Of a stretch of 64,000 bases of DNA, positions 43,235-52,890 are shown piece after piece. The stretch covers positions 248,001 through 312,000 of the forward strand of contig NZ_PGTZ01000006.1 in assembly GCF_002798015.1 (NCBI RefSeq), written 5' to 3'. The notes below the pieces were generated by a model that saw only the letters and a program-made list of their open reading frames with translations, searched no databases and was not told where the DNA came from. The position numbers and the translations under genes are program-made. How positions within the stretch are numbered: position 1 is the stretch's first letter; each line of letters starts with the position of its first letter. This DNA comes from Luteimicrobium subarcticum. GTDB lineage: Bacteria > Actinomycetota > Actinomycetes > Actinomycetales > Cellulomonadaceae.

Positions 43235-44869
43235 GTGACCGAGGCCATCCCGTCGATTCAGTCGTCGTCCCCGTCCGCCGATGCACCAGCTCGTCCCGTG
43301 GGCACCGCCGGAAAGCTTGCCGACCTCGCCGCCCGCGGCGCACAGGTCCGTGAGGCTGCCGAGGAGACCGCGCGCGCCAAGCAGCACCCCCGGGGCAAGA
43401 AGACCGCCCGCGAGCGCATCGACGCCCTGCTCGACGAGGGCAGCTTCGTCGAGCTGGACGCCTTCGCGACCCACCGGTCGAGCAACTTCGGGCTCGACAA
43501 GAAGAAGGTCCCCGGCGACGGCGTCGTCACGGGCTACGGGACGATCGACGGCCGCCAGGTCTGCGTCTACAGCCAGGACTTCACGGTGTTCGGCGGCTCG
43601 CTCGGCGAGGTGCACGGGCAGAAGATCACGAAGGTGCAGGACTTCGCGCTGCGCACGGGCGTGCCGCTGATCGGCATCTCGGACGGCGGCGGCGCGCGCA
43701 TCCAGGAGGGTGTCGCGGCGCTGACGCAGTTCGCGGAGATCTTCCGCCGCAACGTGGCGGCGTCGGGCGTCATCCCGCAGATCTCGCTCATCCTCGGCCC
43801 GAGCGCGGGCGGCGCGGTGTACTCCCCCGCGTTGACCGACTTCATCGTGATGGCCGACAAGACGTCGAACATGTTCATCACGGGCCCGGACGTCATCCGC
43901 GCGGTGACGGGCGAGGACGTCGGCTTCGAGGAGCTGGGCGGCGGCCAGACCCACAACGAGCGCTCGGGCGTCGCGCACTACCTGGGCGCCGACGAGGACG
44001 ACGCGATCGACTACGTCCGCCACCTCGTGTCGTTCCTCCCGCAGAACAACCTGTCGGACGCGCCGCAGTACGTCCCCGAGGACGTCGACCTCGAGGTCAC
44101 CGCGGACGACCTGGTGCTCGACACGCTGGTCCCGGACTCCGACTCCCAGCCCTACGACATGCGCGCCGTCCTCGAGACCGTCCTGGACGACGGCGACTTC
44201 CTCGAGGTGCAGCCGCTGTTCGCGAAGAACGTCATCGTGGGCTTCGGGCACGTCGAGGGGCAGAGCGTCGGCGTCGTCGCGAACCAGCCGCAGGCGATGG
44301 CCGGGACCCTCGACATCAACGCGGCCGAGAAGGCCGCGCGCTTCGTGCGCACGTGCGACGCGTTCAACATCCCGGTGCTGACGTTCGTCGACGTCCCCGG
44401 CTTCCTGCCCGGCACGGACCAGGAGTGGAACGGCATCATCCGCCGCGGCGCGAAGCTCATCTACGCGTACGGCGAGGCGACGGTCCCGCTCGTCACCGTC
44501 ATCACCCGCAAGGCGTACGGGGGCGCGTACATCGTCATGGCGTCCAAGCAGCTCGGCGCCGACGTCAACCTCGCGTGGCCGACCGCCCAGATCGCCGTCA
44601 TGGGTGCGTCGGGCGCGGTCAACATCCTGCAGCGCGGCGCGCTGCGGTCGGCCGCGGAGGCCGGCCAGGACGTCGAGGCCGAGCGCCTGCGGCTCGTGCA
44701 GGAGTACGAGGACGCGATCGTCAACCCCTGGGACGCCGCCGCGCGCGGGTACGTGGACGCCGTGATCGCGCCGTCCGAGACGCGCGTGCAGATCGTGCGG
44801 GCGCTGCGGGCGCTGCGCACCAAGCGCGCGAGCCTGCCCCCCAAGAAGCACGGGAACATCCCGCTGTGA
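43235..44869 (+). CDS. accD: Acyl-CoA carboxylase carboxyltransferase (beta) subunit
   Basis: A 544-residue carboxyltransferase for acetyl-/propionyl-CoA: N-terminal half with [31 protein letters not shown] and [16 protein letters not shown]-terminal half with [14 protein letters not shown] and [14 protein letters not shown]. It works with the biotinylated AccC-type subunit and epsilon subunit in malonyl-/methylmalonyl-CoA synthesis. GTG 43235 is seven bases after TAGGCT (43222-43227). Confidence 0.95.
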   Translation: MTEAIPSIQSSSPSADAPARPVGTAGKLADLAARGAQVREAAEETARAKQHPRGKKTARERIDALLDEGSFVELDAFATHRSSNFGLDKKKVPGDGVVTGYGTIDGRQVCVYSQDFTVFGGSLGEVHGQKITKVQDFALRTGVPLIGISDGGGARIQEGVAALTQFAEIFRRNVAASGVIPQISLILGPSAGGAVYSPALTDFIVMADKTSNMFITGPDVIRAVTGEDVGFEELGGGQTHNERSGVAHYLGADEDDAIDYVRHLVSFLPQNNLSDAPQYVPEDVDLEVTADDLVLDTLVPDSDSQPYDMRAVLETVLDDGDFLEVQPLFAKNVIVGFGHVEGQSVGVVANQPQAMAGTLDINAAEKAARFVRTCDAFNIPVLTFVDVPGFLPGTDQEWNGIIRRGAKLIYAYGEATVPLVTVITRKAYGGAYIVMASKQLGADVNLAWPTAQIAVMGASGAVNILQRGALRSAAEAGQDVEAERLRLVQEYEDAIVNPWDAAARGYVDAVIAPSETRVQIVRALRALRTKRASLPPKKHGNIPL

Positions 44870-44888
44870 CGCGTGCAAGGATCGTGCG

Positions 44889-45422
44889 ATGAGCGACCAC
44901 GACGACACCACCCACGGCCCCGTCCCCCTGCGCGACGTCGACCGCGCGCCGTTGCACGCCGCCGTCGACGCCCTCGCGGCCGCGCTGCACGAGTACGTCG
45001 ACACGGCGGTGGGCGTGCGGGCCGAGTTCGGCGCGTCCGAGGCGGACGAGGACCCGCGCATCCTCGCGCTCGAGTCCCGGATCGCGGGCCGCAACGCCGA
45101 CGTGTTCGACGCCCTGCACACCTCGCTCGGCATGCACCCGGACCTCAACACGCTCACGTGGGGCGACGCCGACGCGCACGACCACGACCACGACGGCGCC
45201 GACGAGCCCCTCGAGGCCGAGGTGTTCTACCTCGGTTTCGTGGTGACCCCGCCGACGCGCGCCAGCGACACCACGATGGGCGGCGTCATCGGCCTCCTGG
45301 ACGAGGCGGGCGAGGCGACCGTGCAGCGGCTCGGCGAGGCCGGGTTCGAGGTCGTCGAGTGGGCGGCGTCGCGCGGCGAGCCCGACCTGTTCGACGACGA
45401 CGACGACGAGGACGACGCGTGA
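44889..45422 (+). CDS. Conserved hypothetical protein with acidic tail, between accD and accE
   Basis: A 177-residue soluble protein of unrecognised family. A helical middle (DRAPLHAAVDALAAALHEYV) is followed by a His/Asp-rich insert (DADAHDHDHDGADEPLE) and a C-terminal run DLFDDDDDEDDA. It lies 19 bp after accD and overlaps accE by four bases, so it is translated as part of the carboxylase operon. The His/Asp stretches could bind metal; that is speculation. Confidence 0.7.
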   Translation: MSDHDDTTHGPVPLRDVDRAPLHAAVDALAAALHEYVDTAVGVRAEFGASEADEDPRILALESRIAGRNADVFDALHTSLGMHPDLNTLTWGDADAHDHDHDGADEPLEAEVFYLGFVVTPPTRASDTTMGGVIGLLDEAGEATVQRLGEAGFEVVEWAASRGEPDLFDDDDDEDDA

Positions 45423-45694
45423 CGCCCGCGGACCGGGGCGCGGCGGACGACGCCCGTGCGGCTCTCCCGCAGGTCCGGGTGGTGCGCGGCGAGCCGGACG
45501 AGCTCGAGATCGCCGCGCTCGTCGCGGGCCTGGCGGCGGCGTCGTCCGGCACCGTGCCGGACGACGTGGCACCCGTGGAGGAGTGGACGAACCGGACCCG
45601 CGTGATGCGCGGGAACGGGGGCACGGCGAAGAGCTTCGGTGCCCGTGCGGGACGTCACAACGCGGACTCGTGGCGCTGGAGCCTGCGCTCCTGA
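45419..45694 (+). CDS. accE: Acyl-CoA carboxylase epsilon subunit
   Basis: A 91-residue epsilon subunit of actinobacterial acyl-CoA carboxylases. It has VVRGEPDELEIAALVAGLAA in the middle and the typical end ADSWRWSLRS, which packs against the AccD/AccA core. GTG 45419 overlaps the upstream stop by four bases. Confidence 0.88.
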   Translation: MTPADRGAADDARAALPQVRVVRGEPDELEIAALVAGLAAASSGTVPDDVAPVEEWTNRTRVMRGNGGTAKSFGARAGRHNADSWRWSLRS

Positions 45695-45749
45695 GCCCCC
45701 GCCGCCGAGCGGCGGCGACGACACCGTACCGGCCGGTAGGGTGCGGGGC

Positions 45750-47471
45750 GTGGCAGATCAGCAGCGCACCCCCTCGTCCGTCGACGCCGTCGCCGACTCG
45801 TACGTCGACACGCTCGCCCGCCTGGACCCGTTGTTCGCGACCGAGGCCGGGATCCCGGGGCACGACCACGAGCTGCCGGACCTCTCCCCCGCGGGTCACG
45901 AGGCGTACGCGGCCGCCGCCCGCGAGGTGCTCCGCGCGCTCGACGACGCGGAGGCACGGGCCGGCGACGACCTCGACGCCACCGACCGGGTCACGCTCGC
46001 CGCGATGCGCGAGCGTGTCGGGCTCGACGTCGAGTCGTTCGACGCCGGGGACCACCTCAGCGACGTCAACAACATCGCGAGCCCCGCGCAGGGGTTGCGC
46101 GACGTGATCGACCTCATGCCCACGGCCACGGTGGCCGACTGGGAGAACGTGGCCGCGCGACTCACCGCGCTGCCCGCCGCGCTCGACGGGTACGTCGAGA
46201 CGCTGCGCGAGGGCGTCGCCCGCGGCCAGGTCGCGGCACGCCGGCAGGTCGTCGAGGTGGCACGCCAGGCGCGCGAGCTGGCCCACGCGGACGAGTCGTT
46301 CTTCACGTCGCTCGTCCGGGGGCCCGAGGTCGACGCGGTGCTCGACGGGTCGTCGGCGTGCTCGCTGGTGCGCCGCGACCTGGAGCACGGCGCGAGCGAC
46401 GCGCGGGCCGCCTACGGGCGGCTCGCGGCGTTCCTCACGGACGAGCTCGCGGCGCACGCCCCCGAGCGCGACGCGGTGGGTCGCGAACGGTACGCGCGGG
46501 CGTCGCGCCAGTTCCTCGGCGCGACGATCGACCTCGACGAGGCGTACGCGTGGGGCCTGGACAACCTGGCGCGCGTCGTCGCCGAGCAGGAGGCCACGGC
46601 CCGTCGGATCGCGGGCCCGGGCGCGACCGTCGAGGACGCCGTGGCGGCGCTCGACGCCGACCCGGCCCGCGTCCTCGACGGCACGGACGCCCTGCGCGCC
46701 TGGATGCAGGAGACGTCCGACGGTGCGATCGCGGCGCTCGACGGCCGCCACTTCGACATCCCGGGGCCGCTCCGCACCCTGGAGTGCCGGATCGCGCCCA
46801 CCCAGTCGGGCGGCATCTACTACACGGGCCCGAGCGACGACATGTCCCGGCCCGGACGCATGTGGTGGTCGGTGCCTCCGGGCGTCACGCAGTTCTCCAC
46901 CTGGCGCGAGAAGACGACCGTCTTCCACGAAGGCGTCCCCGGCCACCACCTCCAGGTCGGCCAGGCCGTGTTCAACCGCGCCGCGCTGAACCGCTGGCGT
47001 CGGCTCGCCTGCTGGGTGTCGGGCCACGGCGAGGGCTGGGCCCTGTACGCGGAGCGGCTCATGGCGGACCTCGGCTTCCTCGAGGACGACGGCGACCGCT
47101 TCGGCATGCTCGACTCGCAGCGGCTGCGCGCCGCGCGCGTCGTCTTCGACCTGGGCGTCCACCTCGAGCTGCCGGCCCCCGAGGAGTGGGGCGGCGGCAC
47201 GTGGGACGCCGACAAGGCGTGGGCCTTCCTGCGCGCCAACGTCAACATGGACGAGGGCTTCCAGCGGTTCGAGTGGATGCGCTACCTCGGGTGGCCGGGG
47301 CAGGCGCCGTCCTACGCGCTCGGGCAGCGCCTGTGGGAGGAGGCCCGCGACTCCTCGCTCGCCGCCGACGGCGCGGCGGGCCGCGAGCCGGACCTGCGGG
47401 GCTTCCACGCCCGCGCCCTGGCCCTCGGCTCGGTGGGCCTCGACGTGCTCCGCGACGCGCTGTCGTCCTAG
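45750..47471 (+). CDS. DUF885 zinc metallopeptidase-like protein
   Basis: A 573-residue mostly helical protein with the zinc motif HEGVPGHH at residues 393-400 and an ARVVFDLGVHLE segment further on, the DUF885 signature. No signal peptide, so it is cytosolic. Peptidase activity is inferred from the HExxxH-like site. GTG 45750 is seven bases after TAGGGT (45737-45742), so it has its own promoter and is not just the tail of the acc operon. Confidence 0.87.
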   Translation: MADQQRTPSSVDAVADSYVDTLARLDPLFATEAGIPGHDHELPDLSPAGHEAYAAAAREVLRALDDAEARAGDDLDATDRVTLAAMRERVGLDVESFDAGDHLSDVNNIASPAQGLRDVIDLMPTATVADWENVAARLTALPAALDGYVETLREGVARGQVAARRQVVEVARQARELAHADESFFTSLVRGPEVDAVLDGSSACSLVRRDLEHGASDARAAYGRLAAFLTDELAAHAPERDAVGRERYARASRQFLGATIDLDEAYAWGLDNLARVVAEQEATARRIAGPGATVEDAVAALDADPARVLDGTDALRAWMQETSDGAIAALDGRHFDIPGPLRTLECRIAPTQSGGIYYTGPSDDMSRPGRMWWSVPPGVTQFSTWREKTTVFHEGVPGHHLQVGQAVFNRAALNRWRRLACWVSGHGEGWALYAERLMADLGFLEDDGDRFGMLDSQRLRAARVVFDLGVHLELPAPEEWGGGTWDADKAWAFLRANVNMDEGFQRFEWMRYLGWPGQAPSYALGQRLWEEARDSSLAADGAAGREPDLRGFHARALALGSVGLDVLRDALSS

Positions 47472-47704
47472 GCGCGGGGACCGCGGTCTGCCGGGCCGCC
47501 CAGAAGTTACCTCCCGGACACACGTCGAGCGAGACGCGGGGGCCCGGGCGCGCTTACGGTGGGCGCAGAACGACGCACCGCGCCGTCGGACGCCGCCCCC
47601 ACGGTCGGCTGACGACGGACCGCCACCGGCCCCGGAGACGGGGCCCGTCGCGGAAGCCATCGCCGCCTTTCGCCCATGACGCGAGAGACCGCGAGGAGCC
47701 TGCC

Positions 47705-48991
47705 GTGACCCTGAACGCTCCCATCCCGCCTGCCGTGCCGACTGCGACGACCGGTCCACCACGGGCCCGGTTCGAGCTCGACGCCGTGCGCGCGCTCGGC
47801 GCCCTGGCCGTCGTGATGTACCACGGGTACCAGCACGACGGGCAGCCCCTGTGGGGCACCGCCTGGCACTCCCTCATCTCGAACACCGTGTTCGTCGAGA
47901 TCTTCTTCGTGGTCTCGGGCTTCCTGCTGTGGCTTCCGCTCGTGCGCACGGCCCGGCTCGAACGCTCCCCGACACCCGGCGCCACGATGCTGCGGCGTCG
48001 CGCGACGAGCCTGCTGCCCCTGTACGTCGGGGTGATCGTCATCGTGTGGCTGATCAACAACCCCCAGTGGCCCGGCTGGTGGCAAGACCTCGCGCTCCAC
48101 CTCACGATGACGAACGTCTACTCCGACCAGTTCATCTTCTGGACCGACGGCCCGGCGTGGAGCCTCGCGGTCGAGTTCCACTTCTACGTCGCGGTCGCGA
48201 TCCTCACGTTCTGGATCAACGCGACGGTGCGGCGCGACGCCGCGGAGGCCGTGCGGGAGGGCGCCGGCACGGCCACCGGGAGGCGGCGGGCACGCAGCGC
48301 TCGCCGGCTCGTCGTGCTCGTCCCGGTCGTGCTGCTCGCCGTGTCGGTCGCCTACCGGCTGTGGGCGGCGCTCGTGCAGGACTACCCGTCGACGTCGTAC
48401 GCGGTGTGGTTCAACCCGCTCGCGCAGGGCCACGACTTCGCGCTCGGCATGCTGCTCGCCGTGCTCGTCGGGTGGCGGGTGCGGCTCGGCCGCTGGGCGC
48501 GCGCCGGGGTGATCGTGGTCGCGGCCGGCGGCCTCGCCGCGCTCGTCCAGCTCGACACGACCGCGTCGCCGCAGACGGTCAAGCTCGCGCAGGCGGGCGT
48601 GAGCCTGTGCGCCGCCGCGCTCATCGGCACGATCGTCCTGAGCTCCGACCCGGCGCCCGCGTGGCTCACCTGGCGCCCGCTCGTCTGGGTCGGCGGGGTC
48701 AGCTACGGCCTCTACCTGTTCCACGAGCCCGTGATGCGGGCGCTCGGCGCGCTGCACGTCCTGCCCGAGCAGCCCACGCGATGGTGGCTCGTCGGCGCGT
48801 TCGTCGTCGCCGCGACCCTGCCGCTCGCGTGGCTCGCGAACGTCCTCGTGCGGACGCGGCTGTCGCCCCGCATCGACGCCGCGATCGTCCGGCACCGCGA
48901 ACGGGTCGCCGCCGCCCGGTCGGACGGCCAGGCGCCGCCCGCGATCGTCGCCGCGCCGTCGTACGAGACGCACTTCGGCTGGACGGAGTAG
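47705..48991 (+). CDS. Membrane acyltransferase 3 family protein
   Basis: A 428-residue protein with about ten helices. The AT3 opening RFELDAVRALGALAVVMYHG with its His and FVVSGFLLWLPLVR are clear. It likely transfers acetyl or other acyl groups to an envelope glycan. GTG 47705 has GAGGAG eight bases upstream; the 233-bp gap on its left holds TTACGGT near 47555 as a possible -10 box and no gene. Confidence 0.88.
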   Translation: MTLNAPIPPAVPTATTGPPRARFELDAVRALGALAVVMYHGYQHDGQPLWGTAWHSLISNTVFVEIFFVVSGFLLWLPLVRTARLERSPTPGATMLRRRATSLLPLYVGVIVIVWLINNPQWPGWWQDLALHLTMTNVYSDQFIFWTDGPAWSLAVEFHFYVAVAILTFWINATVRRDAAEAVREGAGTATGRRRARSARRLVVLVPVVLLAVSVAYRLWAALVQDYPSTSYAVWFNPLAQGHDFALGMLLAVLVGWRVRLGRWARAGVIVVAAGGLAALVQLDTTASPQTVKLAQAGVSLCAAALIGTIVLSSDPAPAWLTWRPLVWVGGVSYGLYLFHEPVMRALGALHVLPEQPTRWWLVGAFVVAATLPLAWLANVLVRTRLSPRIDAAIVRHRERVAAARSDGQAPPAIVAAPSYETHFGWTE

Positions 48992-49042
48992 GCGTGCCGG
49001 CGGCTCGGCCGGCCCGGAGCGCGCTGCCCTAGTGTGAGGGAC

Positions 49043-50152
49043 ATGCCCGACGCCGCCGCGCCCGTCCGCCTGCCCGTCCCCCTCGTCCTCGCCTCCGCCT
49101 CGCCGGCGCGCCTCGCGACCCTGCGTGCCGCGGGCGTCGAGCCGCGGGTCGTGGTCTCCGACGTCGACGAGGACGCCGTGCTCGACGCGGCCCGCCGCAG
49201 CCGGACGGTGACGCCCGCCGACGCCGTCCTCCTGCTCGCCCGCGCCAAGGCCGAGGACGTGGCGTCCCGCGTCGCGGCGGCGCGCGAGACCGACGGCGGC
49301 GCGCTCGTCCTCGGGTGCGACTCGATGCTCGAGCTCGACGGCGAGGTGCTCGGCAAGCCCGGCACCCCCGACGTCGCGCGGGAGCGCTGGCACGCGATGC
49401 GCGGCCGGTCCGCCGTCCTGCACACCGGGCACTGGCTCGTCGACGCCCGGACGGGGGCGCTCGCCGCGTCCGGGACGACCGCCTCGACGACCGTGACGTT
49501 CGCCGACGTCGCCGACGACGAGATCGACGCCTACGTCGCGACCGGGGAGCCTCTCGTCGTCGCGGGCGCGTTCACCATCGACGGGCTCGGCGGCGCGTTC
49601 GTCGAGCGGGTGGACGGCGACCACCACAACGTCGTCGGGGTGAGCCTCCCGCTGGTGCGCCGCCTGCTCGCCGGGCGCGGGGTGGCGTGGCCGAGCCTGT
49701 GGTCGACCCCGACCCCGACCGCGCCCGCGACCGCGACCGCGTCCGACGTCGAGGAGCGCAGCATGACGAGCCGGCACGTGAGCACGGTCGTCGGTCGTCC
49801 CGCCGCCGAGGTCTACGCCTTCGCGTCGGACCTCGACAACCTGCCGCGGTGGGCTGCCGGGCTCGCGACCGGGCTGCTGCGCCGCGACGGCCGCACCCTC
49901 GTCCTCGACTCCGCGCTCGGCGAGATCACCGTGACGTTCGCCGACGTCAACGAGCACGGCGTGCTCGACCACGACGTCACCCTGCCGTCGGGCGAGGTGG
50001 TCCAGAACCCGTTCCGCGTGCTGGCGCACCCGGACGGCACCGAGCTCGTGTTCACGGTCCGTCAGCTCGACCTCACCGACGACGAGCTCGACCGCGACGC
50101 CGCCGCCGTGGCCGCGGACCTCGCGACCCTCAAAGGCCTGCTCGAAGCCTGA
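49043..50152 (+). CDS. maf: Maf nucleotide pyrophosphatase fused to SRPBCC domain
   Basis: One 369-residue frame holds two domains. Residues 1-215 are Maf: LASASPARLATLRAAGV, LGCDSMLELDGEVLGKP and AGAFTIDGLGGAFVERV. A Thr/Ala/Pro linker (TPTPTAPATATAS) leads to residues 241-369, an SRPBCC fold (VGRPAAEVYAFASDLDNLPR). At the junction GAGGAG (49751-49756) is followed by ATG 49763 in the same frame, so the second domain may also be made separately. ATG 49043 is seven bases after TAGTGT. Confidence 0.87.
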   Translation: MPDAAAPVRLPVPLVLASASPARLATLRAAGVEPRVVVSDVDEDAVLDAARRSRTVTPADAVLLLARAKAEDVASRVAAARETDGGALVLGCDSMLELDGEVLGKPGTPDVARERWHAMRGRSAVLHTGHWLVDARTGALAASGTTASTTVTFADVADDEIDAYVATGEPLVVAGAFTIDGLGGAFVERVDGDHHNVVGVSLPLVRRLLAGRGVAWPSLWSTPTPTAPATATASDVEERSMTSRHVSTVVGRPAAEVYAFASDLDNLPRWAAGLATGLLRRDGRTLVLDSALGEITVTFADVNEHGVLDHDVTLPSGEVVQNPFRVLAHPDGTELVFTVRQLDLTDDELDRDAAAVAADLATLKGLLEA

Positions 50153-50188
50153 CCCGGTGTCCGTCCGGCTCCCGGGACCGAGCGTGCT

Positions 50189-50207
50189 GTTGTCGCCGTC
50201 GGACAAC
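50189..50207. repeat. Inverted repeat in the promoter gap of the biotin carboxylase gene
   Basis: GTTGTC-N7-GACAAC in the 200-bp gap between the Maf fusion and the carboxylase. It could be an operator or a small hairpin at the end of the upstream transcript. Nothing else in the gap is a gene. Confidence 0.4.
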
Positions 50208-50353
50208 TGGGTGGTCCTCTGGGGCGCCTCTGGTCCCGCGTCGATGGTGGATCCCTACAACCGCCTCCGACAGCACTTGGCCACTCCCCCAATCTTGGTG
50301 GGACGACCCGGACGGAGGACCGGTCGGGCGAGGGCGGCGCGTTACGGTAAGCC

Positions 50354-52216
50354 GTGCCCACCGAGCAGACCCCCTCCAGCGTCGCGCCGTCCGACGCTCC
50401 CGCCGCCGCCCGGACCGCCGACGTCGTCGTCCGGCCGCTGCGGAAGGTGCTGATCGCGAACCGTGGCGAGATCGCCGTCCGCGTCGTGCGTGCGTGCCGT
50501 GACGCCGGCATCGCGTCGGTCGCCGTGTACGCGGACCAGGACCGCGAGGCCCTGCACGTGCGGCTCGCCGACGAGGCGTTCGCGCTCGGCGGCGCCCGTG
50601 CGCAGGAGACGTACCTCGACCAGGCGAAGCTGCTCGACGTCGCGCGCCGCGCGGGTGCCGACTCCGTCCACCCCGGCTACGGCTTCCTGTCGGAGAACGC
50701 CGAGTTCGCGGCCGCGGTGCTCGACGCGGGTCTCGTGTGGATCGGCCCCGGGCCGGACGCGATCTCCTCGCTCGGCGACAAGGTGAGCGCCCGCCACATC
50801 GCCGCCCGCGCCGGCGCACCGCTCGTCCCCGGCACGCCCGACCCGGTGCAGGACGCCTCGGAGGTCCAGGCCTTCGCTGCCGAGCACGGGCTGCCCATCG
50901 CCATCAAGGCGGCGTTCGGCGGCGGTGGCCGTGGCCTCAAGGTCGCCCGCGTGGCCGAGGAGATCGAAGAGCTGTACGACTCTGCCGTCCGTGAGGCCGT
51001 GGCGGCGTTCGGGCGCGGCGAGTGCTTCGTCGAGCGGTACCTCGACCGCCCGCGCCACGTCGAGACCCAGTGCCTCGCCGACGCGTACGGCACCGTCGTC
51101 GTCGTCTCGACCCGTGACTGCTCGCTGCAGCGCCGCCACCAGAAGCTCGTCGAGGAGGCGCCCGCGCCGTTCCTCACGCCCGCGCAGGAGGCCGAGCTCG
51201 ACCGGGCCTCGAAGGCGATCCTCTCCGAAGCCGGGTACGTCGGGGCGGGCACGTGCGAGTTCCTCGTCGGCGCCGACGGCACCCTGTCGTTCCTCGAGGT
51301 GAACACGCGCCTCCAGGTCGAGCACCCGGTCTCCGAGGAGGTCACGGGCATCGACCTCGTGCGCGAGCAGCTGCGCATCGCCGCGGGCGAACCCCTCGGG
51401 TACACCGAGACGGTCACGCGCGGTCACTCGATCGAGTTCCGCCTCAACGGCGAGGACCCGGCCGCGAACTTCCTGCCCGCCCCCGGCACGGTCACGAAGC
51501 TGCGCTTCCCGTCCGGCCCGGGCGTGCGCGTCGACTCCGGGATCGTCGAGGGCGACACCGTCTCCGGCGCGTTCGACTCGATGATCGCCAAGCTCGTCGT
51601 CACGGGCGCGGACCGCAAGCAGGCGGTCGAGCGAGCGCGACGCGCGCTCGCCGAGCTCGAGATCGAGGGCATCCCGACCGTCGTGCCGTTCCACCGCGCC
51701 GTGCTCGAGGCCGAGGAGTTCGTGCCGTCCGGCGACGAGCCGTTCACGGTGCACACCCGCTGGATCGAGACCGGGTTCGCCGACCGCCTCGCTCAGCTCG
51801 CCCCCGCCAAGGCACCCACCGACGTCGAGTCCGCCGAGAACGAGCCGCTCACCGAGCGCGTCGTCGTCGAGGTCGGTGGCAAGCGGCTCGAGGTCGTCAT
51901 CCCCGCCGGGCTCGGCATGGTGGGCTCGCGCGCCCGCACCGCCAACGCCGCGCGGCGCCCGACGCGTCGAGGCGGCGCGAAGGCCGGACCGGCCGCGAGC
52001 GGCACGTCGCTCACGTCGCCCATGCAGGGCACGATCGTCAAGGTCGCCGTCGAGGACGGCGCGACCGTCGAGGCGGGCGACCTCGTCGTCGTGCTCGAGG
52101 CCATGAAGATGGAGCAGCCGCTCGTCGCGCACCGCGCCGGCACGGTCCGCTCGCTCGCCGCGGGCATCGGCGCGTCCGTGAGCTCCGGCACGGTCATCTG
52201 CGAGATCGTCGACTGA
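50354..52216 (+). CDS. Acyl-CoA carboxylase alpha subunit (biotin carboxylase + biotin carrier)
   Basis: A 620-residue AccA3-type subunit. Residues ~35-480 are biotin carboxylase: [30 protein letters not shown], the ATP loop [13 protein letters not shown] and [15 protein letters not shown]. The C-terminal carrier domain has EAMKM with the biotinylated Lys585. BirA at 42 kb would modify it. GTG 50354 follows TACGGT (50343-50348). Confidence 0.95.
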   Translation: MPTEQTPSSVAPSDAPAAARTADVVVRPLRKVLIANRGEIAVRVVRACRDAGIASVAVYADQDREALHVRLADEAFALGGARAQETYLDQAKLLDVARRAGADSVHPGYGFLSENAEFAAAVLDAGLVWIGPGPDAISSLGDKVSARHIAARAGAPLVPGTPDPVQDASEVQAFAAEHGLPIAIKAAFGGGGRGLKVARVAEEIEELYDSAVREAVAAFGRGECFVERYLDRPRHVETQCLADAYGTVVVVSTRDCSLQRRHQKLVEEAPAPFLTPAQEAELDRASKAILSEAGYVGAGTCEFLVGADGTLSFLEVNTRLQVEHPVSEEVTGIDLVREQLRIAAGEPLGYTETVTRGHSIEFRLNGEDPAANFLPAPGTVTKLRFPSGPGVRVDSGIVEGDTVSGAFDSMIAKLVVTGADRKQAVERARRALAELEIEGIPTVVPFHRAVLEAEEFVPSGDEPFTVHTRWIETGFADRLAQLAPAKAPTDVESAENEPLTERVVVEVGGKRLEVVIPAGLGMVGSRARTANAARRPTRRGGAKAGPAASGTSLTSPMQGTIVKVAVEDGATVEAGDLVVVLEAMKMEQPLVAHRAGTVRSLAAGIGASVSSGTVICEIVD

Positions 52217-52219
52217 TCA

Positions 52220-52270
52220 CGTTCACTCTGCAGAAAGTAGCCTCTGGGCCTATTCTCTGCAGGGTGAACG
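52220..52270. promoter_or_regulatory. 15-bp inverted repeat operator spanning the abiEi promoter and start
   Basis: CGTTCACTCTGCAGA (52220-52234) and TCTGCAGGGTGAACG (52256-52270) are inverted repeats with one mismatch, separated by 21 bases. The -10 box TATTCT (52251-52256) and the GTG start (52264-52266) lie between and inside the arms. The layout fits autorepression by AbiEi-type antitoxins, which bind inverted repeats in their own promoter. Confidence 0.75.
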
Positions 52271-52890
52271 AACGCCTCGACGTGCGCACGCTCGTCGCAC
52301 GCGCACCCCTGCGGACGGTGCGGACGCGCGACCTCGCAGCGGTGTACGCCCACCCGGCGCAGGAGGTCCCCGCACTCGTCCGGCGTGGGGTGCTCCACCG
52401 GCTCGCCCACGGTCTCTACTGCGCCGTCCCGCCCGAAGCCGACCCCGCCACGTGGCGCCCCGACCTGGAGGCAGCGGCCGCGGGGGTCGCGACCGCCCAC
52501 TTCGGCGACGGCGTCCCCGTCCTCACCGGGACGAGCGCCGCGCGGGTGCACCACGCGATCCCCCGCGCGATCCACGTCGCCGCCGTCGCCGTCCCGACGC
52601 CGAGACGCCCGCTGCGCCTCGCCGACCGGGACGCCACCGTCCGTTTCGTCGTGCGCGACGTCGCACGCCTCGACGCGGTGCGGATGCCCACCGAGCTCGG
52701 ACCGGCGCTCGTCACGACGCCCGAGCAGACCGTCCTGGACCTGGCGCGCGCCGACCCGGCGGGACACGGCGACACGAGCGAGGCGGTGCGGGCGCTCCTT
52801 CCGCTCTGCGACGACGACACGCTGGCGCAGATCGCGACAGCACAACGCATGCGAGCGACCCTCGCCAGGGTCCGCGGGGCTGCGTCGTGA
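52264..52890 (+). CDS. AbiEi-type antitoxin of a type IV toxin-antitoxin pair
   Basis: A 208-residue protein with an N-terminal winged helix of the AbiEi antitoxin kind (RTRDLAAVYAHPAQEVPALV and RRGVLHRLAHGLYCA) and a C-terminal part with LTGTSAARVHHAIPRAI and TTPEQTVLDLAR. Such antitoxins repress their own operon and counter the toxin without binding it. GTG 52264 sits seven bases after TATTCT, within the right arm of the inverted repeat. The stop overlaps the toxin start by four bases. Confidence 0.85.
   Translation: MNERLDVRTLVARAPLRTVRTRDLAAVYAHPAQEVPALVRRGVLHRLAHGLYCAVPPEADPATWRPDLEAAAAGVATAHFGDGVPVLTGTSAARVHHAIPRAIHVAAVAVPTPRRPLRLADRDATVRFVVRDVARLDAVRMPTELGPALVTTPEQTVLDLARADPAGHGDTSEAVRALLPLCDDDTLAQIATAQRMRATLARVRGAAS

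Noticed and set aside
42200-45157. A 985-codon open frame on the minus strand across birA and accD
   Set aside because: It is the mirror of accD in a GC-rich genome; its translation is Arg/Ala/Asp/Val-rich low complexity with no motif, while accD on the plus strand is unmistakable.
44721-47762. A 1013-codon minus-strand open frame over accE and the DUF885 gene
   Set aside because: Antisense shadow of well-supported genes; no domain or promoter.
48996-49013. GCCGGC inverted repeat after the acyltransferase gene as terminator
   Set aside because: Only a 6-bp stem and such hexamers are very frequent at this GC content.
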